A stretch of DNA of 64,000 bases from Lycorma delicatula (lineage: Eukaryota; Arthropoda; Insecta; Hemiptera; Fulgoridae). Below the pieces are notes generated by a model, which saw nothing but the letters and a program-made list of their open reading frames with translations, was not told the origin of the DNA and did no database searches. The position numbers and the translations under genes are program-made. Numbering within the stretch: the stretch's first letter is position 1; every line of letters begins with the position of its first letter. This document shows positions 47,040 through 57,959 of the stretch, piece by piece. The stretch spans positions 153,928,575 through 153,992,574 of the forward strand of contig NC_134455.1 in NCBI RefSeq assembly GCF_047948215.1. Direction: 5' to 3'.

Positions 47040-47880
47040 TAAGCACTAAAACTAAATTCATAAATCAAACATTTTGGTTGGTCTTCGAGAACGATATTGC
47101 AATTTTTGCAAGACATATAGACGAGGTTTTGACATATAAAGTCAAAATTCAAAAAGTAAGCGAATGTGCGAGCAAAATTGGTCTGTCTTATGAAAAAACC
47201 AACTATGACAAAGAGAACAGAACTCAACTCCTTAAAATTTCTGACAACAAAGAATTAGTAGAGTTCAAAAATTTAAATATTTGGGAGAAATAGTAATACT
47301 GGATAAAACTTAAAAAAAAAAAAATGGGACGAAGAATAGAGTACGAAAAAAGGAAACTGCCATCTGACGAAGAACATTTACAATGAAAAATCCCTGTTAT
47401 AACACCAAATTGAGGAACTATAAAACTAGTCCTACCAGAAGCATTATATGAGACAGAATATCTCTTTTATAGTGCAGTTTTTTAAAACAAGAAATTGCAA
47501 AAGTAGACAAAAGAATCTTAAGAAAAGTTTATGGAGCAAAATAATATGAAGATGGAATTTTAAATTTGAAAAGAGGAAAGAAATTTACAAATATACAGAA
47601 AAAATAGGAGACTTACTCCGGAAAAGAAGATTACAGTTTTATGGACATTTATGCAAAATGAACAACCAAAGATTGACAAAACAAATATTTAATTTCTACA
47701 CGAACACAACTACAAAGACCAACTGGTTTAAAGAAACATGAAACTTGAATACATGGATGGAAGAAAGGAGACAACAACAGAGTAAAAGAATGGAAACTTT
47801 TGGGAAACAACAAGATGTCAAAACTATGCACACGTGATCCGTAGTGGTCGGAATGAAATGAAGCAAAAGAAGAAGAGAAT
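47040..47880 (+). pseudogene. RTE-like LINE remnant, copy C
   Basis: The open piece 47078-47293 starts at the catalytic box, decayed to FENDIAIFARHIDEV (FADD in active relatives), and continues VSECASKIGLSYEKTNY and NKELVEFKNLNIWE. Downstream, across frameshifts, come a VLPEALYETEYL-like segment near 47430, an ILRKVYGAK-like piece near 47520, and a RLQFYGHLCKMN-like piece near 47630. It finishes with a Lys/Arg-rich tail near 47870. Stops abound and the two catalytic Asp are not both kept. The same tail type recurs at 57140-57612. Confidence 0.8.
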
Positions 47881-47884
47881 AGAC

Positions 47885-50355
47885 TAAAGTAGAAGAAAAG
47901 CGGATTTAATCTAACGTGATCTTAGTTTCAAAAACGTTTATTTTCAATTTCTATTAGCTCAGTTCATTTTCCTTAATACGACATACAACTTATCAAATCA
48001 GAATGTGTGCCCGTAAAAGAGAATATTACTCTAGTTTTATTAATTCCGAATATATTTTTGGTTTTGCAGCAATTAAGATTTTAGAAATACATATTTTCCA
48101 GCTTCGTTGAACTTTTTAACAAATTAAACTCGGTTTTCTTGAAGAAAGCATATAGTTTTCAAGTGGTTTGTGATCATACCATTTCATTTAAAAAAACTGG
48201 ATCAATAGAAACTTATTATTACTTTGTATCGGTGATGGGTGATGGTGTTTCACAGGGGAATAATGATAATTTTTGCGCTACCTGTTCTTTGGTTCCTGGA
48301 GAAGAGATATGCATTCATTATTTTTTTTATACTCCGATCTCTTGTAAGAGAATAAATTTGACAGAAAAACATATATACCAATCGTCTGAAATAATATTTA
48401 CATTTAAAAATGCACCCCTCTGGAAGTCGGGGTTTCTATTTCATCGTGTTGATATTTATCTGACACTGTTCATTCCAATTCGTTAACCTTGATTTCTAAA
48501 CCTAGAATAAATAATACTGGAATTCCTGTGATTCGTGTTCACGTCTGGAGGAATCAGTTTATTATCTAGGACTTGCAAAATAGACCTAATTATGCATTGG
48601 TTACGGCGCTTATCATGGAAAGTTAGATTTTCTTAAGTACATACATACATAAGTACAATAGTTTCAAAAATTAATTTTTTATTTTTAATCACGTTATCAT
48701 ATTGGTTTACATGTTCTGAATTGCTTGATAAAATTATATCACCAAAGATTCATTAAAAAGTTTAAAATAGATCTATGATGCAAGAATATTTATCAAACAA
48801 TTGGAATTAATTGATGGCCATTCGTCAAATTATTTTTAAATGTTGTCTTTGAAAAAAAATTAAACGGTATTGTTTTGAAATGAAGAATTTTATTTAGAAT
48901 ATTTTGAATTTCATTAAAGTAAATGAAATTAAAAATTCTATTGAATTAAAATAAACTGTTCTTCAGACATAATATTTAAGAGCTCCTAAAGAAGACATAC
49001 ATAACATAAAAAAATTCATACGTAACAAATTAATTAGCAATAACGGTAACTTAACACGAAAGGAAAAATTGATTTTAAACGCGGCTTTCGAAAACCGAAT
49101 AGGTTTGAAGAAACTGAGTGAAAGAGTTTCTCTGTTTCTTAAAAATCTACGCAATAGTCTGAAATGTTCTATGCTTGAATACGTTTTTTCTAACCTATAA
49201 TGATATTTATCATTAATACCTGAAGATTCTGCATTTAGATTTTCTCAGCCGAAGAATAATTTATGAGATAAATTGTAAGTAATCTGAAATGAAGTATCAC
49301 AAGTTTTGATTGGGGAATAAATATTACCAAAATAATCCAACAAAAAGGAAAAACATAATTTTTTAAAGAAATTTTGAAGAAAAGTATAATATAATTTATT
49401 TATTAACATTAGATTATATTATTAAATTTAAGTCGTAATTTAAATTAAAATTAAATACATTTATGAAAAAAAATTAACATTATTTTCCAGAACAATTACT
49501 GACTAAATTCTTTTTAAAAAATTTTTAATATAAAAGTAAAAACCAAATAGTTTTTATTTTTAGTTTTAGTTTCGATATTTTTGTTACATTTATTAATTAA
49601 ATATACTCGTATATAGTAAAAAATATTGCTGAATTAATTACTAATTCAAACTTCAACAAATAAAAGAGTTTATAAACTTATCTCAAAAATTAAATAAAAT
49701 TTAAAAACCCACTCTAGTCGACTCGCACTGAAAACATAGTAAATTTTTGATGTCTCTATCTACTTGTAAGGAACTTTAATGCACTTACCTGATGCTTACA
49801 CAGAAAAGTGTTTCTCAATCATAAATTTAAACTTGTTTTTTAATAATATTATAACTTTTATGTTATAAACAATAAAGAACACGATCCGAAACTTTCATTT
49901 TATTAGAAATTTTTCGCTTAAAGTGTAAACATAACTAAGAGTTTATATACATTTTTCAACTAGTTATAAAACCTCTATCTAATTTACCTGCATTTATATT
50001 AAACTAAACAAAAATATTCTTTAAAGAAATTTCTTTTTTTATCACAAACTACAATTTTATTTATACTATTCAAAAGGAATTTAAATTACATATTATGATA
50101 CTTTTATTTCTTAATAAACCAGAGTATTGTTAAAAAAAAGTGTTTATAAATTTACAACAGAAGACTACTAAAAATAAAACAAAATTAAGAGTAGTAAGAT
50201 ACTCGTATTTACAATAAAATTATTCGATAGCAAGATGAAATAACTTTTATCATACAAATAAAAAAAAAATAAATTAAAAAATTTCAAAAAGCAAAACGTT
50301 TTAAATTTTACATAAGATATAAGGGGATTTAGTGTTTATATTTAATTTAAATTGA
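47885..50355. other. AT-rich DNA with an unrecognised 115-codon frame
   Basis: A plus-strand frame at 48139-48486 encodes 115 residues with several Cys and aromatic residues and no recognisable domain. Nearby splice-like or promoter signals cannot be judged. I do not call it a gene. Confidence 0.4.
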
Positions 50356-50359
50356 ATAC

Positions 50360-50559
50360 ATATATGTAACACTTTCTTTCTTTTTCCTGTTTAGCCTCCG
50401 GTAACTATCGTTTAGATAATACTTCAGAGGATGATATGTATAAGTGTGAATGAAGTGTAGTCTTGTACATTCTCAGTTCGACCATATCTGAGATGTGTGG
50501 TTAATTGAAACCCAACCACCAAAGAACACCGGTATCCACGATCTAATATATGTAACACT
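50360..50559 (-). mobile_element. SINE-2 copy, 5'-truncated, with perfect 14-bp target-site duplication
   Basis: ATATATGTAACACT lies at 50360-50373 and 50546-50559. The 172-bp insert between reads on the minus strand as SINE-2 body (GGATACCGGTGTTCTTTGGT, CACATCTCAGATATGGTCGA, TACAAGACTACACTTCATTC) and the 3' end CCGGAGGCTAAACAGGAAAA. The tRNA-like head is missing. Confidence 0.93.
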
Positions 50560-51230
50560 ACAGAATACGTACGTTACTTCTCAGCAGCCGCCTACCAAAT
50601 CGAGACACCAGGCTATACTTATTCTCGTTCAATACTGAAATGTTCTGAATATGAATACAATACATATTGACTTTGAAGCTAAGTATACAATCTATTCAGC
50701 TACATAAGCTTTAACGCGAATTATATCATCTTTTATATTTATTTAATTCTGCGTACGGTATCTGATAAAAAAGTTACAGACTTCAACTCCAGAAGAGTAA
50801 GAAAATTAATCATTGAAAAACAAAAGCTAACTTTCATCAACATAGACCATCTCAACGTCGGTCTATGCAAGCCACTCGGACTAGTAGAATCGACTGCCTG
50901 CCACACTTATCTTGTTTCAATTACTACTAATCTCGTACTGCAGTTATAATAAGGAAACTTCATATCATGTAAAAAATAAATAAAAAAAAATGCGTATCAT
51001 CGTAACCATCAATCGTCTTATGTAATGTAGTAGAAGTGTTAGTTCAATAACGAATGGTCGATTCTTAAAATACATTAAATCTCTATAATTACAACTTCTA
51101 ATAAAGAAAAAAAAAATTAATCGGCCGACTGAAACTTTTGAATTGTAAATTAAGGAAACGTTATACTCCATTTAGAGCGGACCTACTTTAATATGAACAT
51201 AGCCCCAAAGTCCAAGAAAGAATTAGTGGG
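50560..51230. other. AT-rich DNA without recognisable gene
   Basis: No motif recognised. Confidence 0.5.
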
Positions 51231-51234
51231 AATT

Positions 51235-51705
51235 AATCAACCCTGCACTTCTTCCACCATCTTCGTACGGATAATCTAGAACAACATCACGGACATCGCT
51301 TGCCACGTCCGTTCGGTCCGCAGCATAGACCCCATGATTAATCTTGGGAACAGCGCACCAAACTCCCTCCAACATGCTTCTTTATGCTGCAGGAACCGAT
51401 GGCACACAACACGGTTTTGCGGAGTCCTCCTCGGTAGCCGCATTAGCCGCAGAGTCCCAACATCCACGCACACAGGCACGTTTGAAACAGCCGTGACCGG
51501 TAAGGAACTCTGTCAACTCGTATCCAATTCCCCGTGTTTGCGGTCCAGTCGTCTCTGGAGGTCTGGGATCAGCCACATGGTCCATCCATCCTTCATCGAC
51601 TGATCTTATCTGTCCTGCCAACTGCAACCAAGAAATTTGTTTACTTTGAGACGGAGTAGAAGCTGCGCTTTGCCTACAACATTGCCGACCACGATTCATA
51701 CTAGC
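51235..51705 (-). pseudogene. R1-like LINE C-terminal remnant
   Basis: The minus strand encodes DEGWMDHVADPRPPETTGPQ and IGYELTEFLTGHGCFKRACV, the region just before the C-terminal Cys/His motif of R1-like ORF2. The motif itself is decayed (DSAANAATEEDSAKPCC, where relatives have Cys-x2-Cys and His/Cys). It continues in the next frame with CWREFGALFPRLIM. Orientation is opposite to the R1 fragment that starts at about 52009. GC content is clearly above the surroundings. Whether it is R1, LOA or a related clade cannot be decided here. Confidence 0.7.
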
Positions 51706-51709
51706 GTTT

Positions 51710-51785
51710 ATGCATTAATTTGATGTACGTTTTCAATAATACAAAATTACCATTTCATCTCATTCTCTAAAAAAAAAAAAAAAAT
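51710..51785 (+). mobile_element. probable SINE-1 3'-region fragment
   Basis: CGTTTTCAATAATACAAAAT and CCATTTCATCTCATTCTCT followed by 16 A resemble the body of SINE-1 (CATTTTCACACGCTACAAA and TCATCTCATTCTCTGAAG). The distal tail is absent. Confidence 0.55.
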
Positions 51786-52008
51786 CAGTAATTGAAATTG
51801 TAATAAATGTAAATTAAACTGGTCAATAAATAACAGATAACTAACTATTCCTTATTCGGCTAAAAATATTCTGAAATTTAAACGAATATTTTTTTTTTTT
51901 TGAAAATAAGATTAACATATAAAATTGATTATCAATATTAGTTATACGCGTATAGTTTGCTATACTGATAAGAATAATTTGGCGACATTGTACTCGACTA
52001 CAATTAGT

Positions 52009-53890
52009 AGAGGGAATGAATTAAATGACTTGCGCAACAAGATTTCTTCCTTTAATTCGCAGCAATACTGTAACAAGTATCCCTGTGGAATTGTGTATAG
52101 GGTTTTGGGACACAAACGACGAAAGGACATTTTTCTGTCCTCTCCGTCGACCCAGCTAGGTGTAATTTCAGACATGTCTGAAATTTTGCACAGACTACTT
52201 GACGATTTTCTGCCTGATGATACACAAAAAGGTGAGACTGCATACCATCAGCTGGTGATGCGTGAATATGCTATGTTTCGCGGGGAGGCGCAGTTTTCTT
52301 GGAGATTACTGACGCCGAGGTACGTCAAGCTATCTGTAGTCTAGGTAGAGGTAAGGTTCCTGGCTTTGATGGGATAACGGCGGATAACGATGGCTCCTGC
52401 TAGTCGAAGGAGGTTCACGGAGGGGGTTGAACTCCGAGCCACTTAAGCATGCAGGAGACTCGACCTATGGGGTCATCAACAAAAGATGACGTTTAGGCCG
52501 GAGAAGACCACGATTATGCTCCTCAAAGGCCGTTTGACTGTAAGGCGTCGAGCCCGTGTATCTATGTCAGGCCAACGTATTAGATATGTTCAGATTCAAA
52601 AGTACCTCGGGGTGTTTCTTGATGAGAAATTGTAGTTTAAGAAGCATCTTCAACACGTTGCGGGGAAGGCATATAATGCTTTCTTCGGAATTCGACTTGT
52701 CAATCCTGACTGGGGTGTTAATTTTAAGACTATGAGTTTCTTGTATAAGGGCGTCTGCGAGGCAATTATGCGGCGTCTGTTTGGGCGGATAGGCTAAAAT
52801 TTAAAACCTATCGGGATATTTTGTAACGGGCTCAACGCCTTATATTGCTAACGGTAACGGGTGGTTGCCGTACAATTTCACGGGAGGCGATCTTGGGCGA
52901 TCGCAGGCGTGAAAATGATAGACTTGATTGCGTCTGAGAGGCAACAGCGTTATGCTGCTAAGAAGTCAGGTGAATTGATTTCGGAGAAAATAAACGAGAT
53001 AGAACAGCATGGTGTAGCCCTGTGGCAGGCCAGATGGGATGAGACAATGTGGGCGTTATACGCGTGATCTTTTATGTAATGTTGTTGATTTGCGGGATGC
53101 CTCAACAAGTATCTGATCCGTTTCCGAAAAAGTAAATGACGCAATATCTTTCAGGGTATGGCGCTTTTCGGAACAGATTACAGAAATTCGGCCTGGCGGA
53201 CTCTGGTACGGCAATGCGGATTATTGGATGATGCGTGTGATATATGAATGCGCTAGGTATGACTTAAAATGCACGGAGACCATTTGTCGGTTTGATATTA
53301 TCGGGTCGACTCTTGAACTCCGTTTTAATTGGAAAAGCTGGGCACAATGGGTGATCGTAGAAAGTTTTATTGCATATTTGTCGAAAGAAAGGTTTGCTGA
53401 AGGGGTGTGATGTTCCGCTTGGACTTTCCTTCTTTGTGTTTATGTTTGGTTTTACTCTTGTTTTTTTTTATGGTTTACCGTTTTCTCTTCCGTTATAGAT
53501 TTTTTTTTTGTTTTTCGTTAGTTATGTTTTATGTTACGTTATTTATTGTTATTGTTATGTTTTGTTAGTGGTTTTTTTTTGTTGCATTTTATGATTCGTT
53601 GTGTATTGAACTCATTTTTACCTTTCGGGTAGGTAGAGTTCAGTTTCTTCGTTCTTAGAAAGTCAGTCAATCTTGTTTGAGACTTGGCTAGATGTGTTTT
53701 GTTTGGAGTTTATGTTAGTAGTAAACCGATGGGAATGTCGCTAGTGGCATTCACATCGGTGGCATCCTGGCTGAGGCTTGACTGAAAGATGTCATTGCCG
53801 AGGTACTGAAGATGACCTCTGGTAAAGCCTTACGGGCTTTACCGGAAGGGTGTCTTCCCCTTCCCCTGAATGGGGTCAGGATGGAATAAT
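52009..53890 (+). pseudogene. R1-clade LINE ORF2 remnant with RT deletion and 3' UTR
   Basis: Recognisable ORF2 blocks in order: PCGIVYRVLGHKRRKD and SDMSEILHRLLDDFLPDDT (52070-52230). Then, one frame on, DAEVRQAICSLGRGKVPGFD (52310-52365), the start of RT. Most fingers and palm coding is deleted, so the sequence jumps to a shifted remnant of the ADD catalytic box near 52383. ACRRLDLWGHQQKMTF (52450) and KYLGVFLDEKL (52590) follow, then TMSFLYKGVCEAIM, AGVKMIDLIASERQQR and EQHGVALWQARWDE. A C-terminal Cys/His segment with a frameshift (VIYECARYDLK, 53240) and the end SFIAYLSKERFAEGV at 53410 complete it. A T-rich then GC-richer 3' UTR extends to about 53890. Dead, with stops and at least four frame changes. 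Confidence 0.87.
53821..53843. repeat. hairpin in R1-like 3' UTR
   Basis: GGTAAAGCC pairs with GGCTTTACC across a 5-nt loop, near the end of the R1-like 3' UTR. Confidence 0.9.
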
Positions 53891-53894
53891 TAAA

Positions 53895-56800
53895 TCACTG
53901 AAGAAAAAATTCGATAAAAAAATTCTGCCACGGATTTTGAAAATAGAATAGTACTGCGGATAAAAATGGTTTAAAAAAATGATAATAGCTTTTAAATGTT
54001 TCAGTTTTTGAAATTTAGAGGAAGTAAATAGAATGAAGTATATTTTACACTTACATAAAAAAGTTTACAATGACTGATGAAATGTTTTTTTTTTCTTTTA
54101 AATAAGGGATCGACATCAAGCAACACGTTTATACAACAAAGGGGTGAAAAATAGTGTCTTTTCTATTATTATAACAATAACATATTTTTAAAAATGATAA
54201 GAATAACATCACCCTAGGTAGAATAAAATAATCTTTTAGCTCATAAGATTCGTGTTAAGAATCGCTTGAATATTTTTTATACGTGAATCACAAACTGGGT
54301 GCAAAATCAGAGTTATACACATTAGATCCCTACGGAAAACGTCCTCTCAATTTCACGGTACAATAAATCCCAGATGCCAAATATGCAGGAAAAGAATGTG
54401 CAAAGGATAAATCTATCTCGATAAATAATTCTGTTTCTCTTCATGTATAACTGTTATCAAATCAAATTGTTATTCAGAATAGCGATTTACGAAGAATGCT
54501 TAATATTTACTGAGAAAGAAGGTTCGACATTCATACAGAATTTCAATTTTAATATTCCTAAAATGTTTATTTTAATTTTTCAATCCTAATATACTCTATT
54601 TACTAACAAACATGATATATATGAAATTAAATGAAAAACTGAGAGCATGATTATTTATTCAGATCAATAGTTATAATATTTTGCTACTGAAACCAACTTT
54701 TAGCCGATCCTTTCATTAGCAATGTATGTGTCTCTCAACGGTTGATTGTAACTTTCTCCCCTAATAAAAGCACACATTCAGAATACAGAATAGTAAACAA
54801 TAAAATAGGGTTTGTAAAAGAATAAATAATGAAAAAGGAAATACATCTTAATTACTGAAATATGTTATTTTTAATTGTTATTTTTCACTTAGATTCTAAT
54901 AATATTTATCGATAAAAAAAAATCAATCTAAATTTTTTCTCTCAATATTTTGGGTTTTATAAACGTAATATTTGAGAGGAATCACACATTTCGAAAGCTT
55001 CAAGTATTTTATTCTCTGTTTTGCTCAAGATCTAAGTCCTGATGCATAAGTATAAATATTCAAGATTAAATTTTTAATGAAGCGTTCCCTAGTATTCAAT
55101 GAAATATACTTTGATGCCAGCTAATTAATCTAATTATTATTTTTTTATTAAATGCTTTCTTAGCTCATGTAATTCTACATTTAATGAATGCAGTGTATTT
55201 GTCATCAGATGTTATGTACCTTCTCAGGAATTAAAGGTATAGTTTTACATTAGCTTTCTTCCGTACAGATTTTAGAGTAATGAAAAATATATTTAATGAT
55301 ATAATTCACTTTATTTAACGGCACTTATTTAATCTTAAATAAAATAAACTTTTTAAATTGACTGATATTTTTTAAATTATTGATTCTTATAAAGGTTATT
55401 AAAAAATAATCTTTTGCTTTTTTTTATACAATGAGATGATCAGCAGCTAATAAAAAAATTCTAGACCAGAACAGGGAATCGAAAACGAAATGGAAAGGCG
55501 TACCGAAAAGAATGACTCGATTTCAAAACCATACACCTGTGCAACCACGCATGGTCGGTGAATGAAATTTGCATCGTCTGAAAGTGTGCTTCCTAGAGTT
55601 TCAAATAACGCCGTCTGATTGCAATAATAGCGTTCTAACGTTCGCTAACTTCAATCTAAACATCATGCGTCTATGTAACAGAAGGCGTTTTGTGTTTTAC
55701 AATTTAGCAAGAGATGACCCATAATAACGGTTCAGCGTGCGTTTTGAAAGCGTTTTAGGACTAATCCACTATGGACTAAGAACATTCGTCAAACAATTAG
55801 CATAAACAGTTTGAAAAATTGGGGTATTAATGTAGGGGAAGAGTCTAGGATAAGGTGTAAAGGACAACTTCTATAACAAACGCGTCGCGGAAAAATTTAG
55901 CTATTTTTTTGATGAATGTGTTCCGTGCATATAGAAAATTTGTAATCTAGTAAGTGAAATTTAAAAAAATTTCTATATAGTATGTAATTATGTTGTAATT
56001 GTAACACATTTTTATTATGAGATATATGTTTGAAATCGGGTCATTCATTCTGATACATTCCGTACATAATTTATATAAATAATATAAGCGATATACGGGT
56101 ATATTATTATGAGTTAGTAGCGCATGTACACTGATATTACGAAGCAGATTCTACGCGGTTTTTCTGACCCTCGTAGATGTAGTAGATACCTAAATTACGT
56201 ACATAGGTATTAATTATCAAATACATACCACTGGACGTTTCTAAGTGCAATCACGCTAATCCATGTCATAAAGCCACACAAACCTAATATGAATAGTTAG
56301 AGTTGTATAATGGAAAGTACGTGTTTCAATTAACTGGATGTAGTAATATTAATCGTTGCTCTTCCTATAGTAGTAGAATAAACCCGCGGTTTTTAGGAAA
56401 ATAGGACATTGAATATCCTTCAACGTTATAAGATATTTTACAAATATGTAAAAGCTATTCTGAATTATAGGATAAAATTTCTCTTTTTTCGAAAGAATTT
56501 TAATGAAAGAACATAAAAGTTACAATACACATTTTTTTAATTACACTTTTTAAATTTAATTTTTTTTTACTTAATTTAAAAAAAAAATCTTAATTATTAC
56601 TTTTATTTTCATACCTTAAAAAAGAAAATAAAAATAATAAATTTTAAATAAAACTGTCTAGATTTATGAAAGAAAATTCAGAAAGGTGTTTTTTAGTCGA
56701 TGAATAGTTATTTTGATTAAATGAACAGACATGTTAACAACGGTAATAAATACGTTAATTGCAATAATATTATTACGTTTTCTACTGTTTTTTTGCGAAC

Positions 56801-57135
56801 TAAAGATATACTTGACAGGGTTTTTTTACTAGTGTTTGTAAAGCTTGATAACTCGCTTCTCAATAAAAGGAAAAAAGTTGAGGTTAACTTTTTTTTGACT
56901 CCCCTATTCACTTTTCTTTTCAACTACGTAATTACAATACATTATAAAAACTTTTCTTAAAATTCCTTAAAAATGTAAAATGTTTGACTAATTTTATTCA
57001 AATTCGGGTTAAATCCGAAGATAAGAAACGCAGAAAAAATAAATGTATTGTTTTTTCCTCAATAAATATCAAAAACAAACATTGTAACATATTAATCAGA
57101 ACACAAAGTTAATACTCAGCAGAATTTTTAACATT
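53895..57135. other. mostly AT-rich DNA; one GC-richer unclassified block
   Basis: No recognisable protein motif. The block 55440-55910 has more balanced composition (CGTCTGATTGCAATAATAGC, GTTCAGCGTGCGTTTTGAAA) and is probably a decayed repeat. I could not find a second copy or a domain. Confidence 0.5.
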
Positions 57136-57139
57136 TAAT

Positions 57140-57612
57140 AATAAGAATTTAATTGAAAACTAGAAAAGAAACAAACAAAAATATTAAGGAAAATCCTTGG
57201 GCCCGAGAAAGTAAACGATGACAGTGAATTTCATTTTCATCGATCAAACAAAAAAATTTACGAAAAATGACAAACCACAATATAATAGACTAAATTTTAC
57301 GGTCATAACTACAAAATTAATAAAGATAAAATTGCAAAACCTATTTGTAACTTTCTCGAAAATAGGAAAACAAAAACAGAATGGCATAAAGAAATAGTGA
57401 AAAATTTATTTAAATCATAAATTAAAATAAGAAGAAATACTCAACACAGACCTTTTCAGAACAAAACAGAAACACTGAGGGAATTCCTAACTGAAAACAA
57501 CAACAACAAGTAACAAAATAAAATGAACAGACCAAAGAAAAAGAGAACACAGTGAACGGATGAAAATATACTGGTAAAAGAGAAAACAATTCAAAGTGCA
57601 GTAGTTTTGTTA
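57140..57612 (+). pseudogene. RTE-like LINE C-terminal remnant, copy D
   Basis: A plus-strand translation across frame changes gives KILRKILGPRKVNDDSEFHF near 57180, a KIYEK segment, a KFYGHNYKINKDKIAKPICN segment near 57290, ENRKTKTEWHKEIVKNLFK near 57360, and a Lys/Arg-rich end containing EHSERMKIYW near 57550-57570. These correspond to the C-terminal region of the 47.0-kb and 2.7-kb copies. No RT catalytic motif is present. A SINE-2 copy inserted about 30 bp beyond its end. Confidence 0.75.
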
Positions 57613-57630
57613 ATGAGCAGTCCAAGCTAA

Positions 57631-57956
57631 TAATTCAAAAAGCTCTCTCTCTTTTCTTTTAGTGTTAAGCCTCCGGAAGCACCGTAAAGTATTACTTCAG
57701 AGGATGAATGAGGGTGATATGTATGAATGTAAATGAAGTGTAGTCTTGTACAGTCTCAGATCGACCATTCCTGAGATGTGTATTTAAATGAAACCCAACC
57801 ACCAAAGAACAACGGTATCAACGACCTAGTATTCAAATCCGTATAAAAGTAAAAGCCTTTACTAGGATTTGAACCTTAGAACTCTCGACTTCGAAATCAG
57901 CTGATTCGCGATTATGAGTTCACCACTAGACCAACCCGGTTGTAATTCAAAAAGCT
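57631..57956 (-). mobile_element. full-length SINE-2 copy with perfect 14-bp target-site duplication
   Basis: TAATTCAAAAAGCT flanks a 298-bp insert (57645-57942) on both sides. On the minus strand the head starts CCGGGTTGGTCTAGTGGTGA (A box), reaches a B box AAGGTTCAAATCCTAGT, then body with ATACGGATTTGAATACTAGG, CACATCTCAGGAATGGTCGA and TACAAGACTACACTTCATTT. It ends CCTCTGAAGTAATAC, CGGTGCTTCCGGAGGCTTAA and a purine-rich tail. The exact duplication fixes both boundaries, so this copy is the reference for the family here. Confidence 0.95.
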
Positions 57957-57959
57957 AGG

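Noticed and set aside
48139..48486. Possible small gene of 115 codons with several Cys
   Set aside because: No signal peptide, no recognisable cysteine framework and no neighbouring gene structure; length is possible by chance in 64 kb.
51334..51603. 89-codon plus-strand frame
   Set aside because: It is antisense to the R1-like C-terminal remnant on the minus strand.
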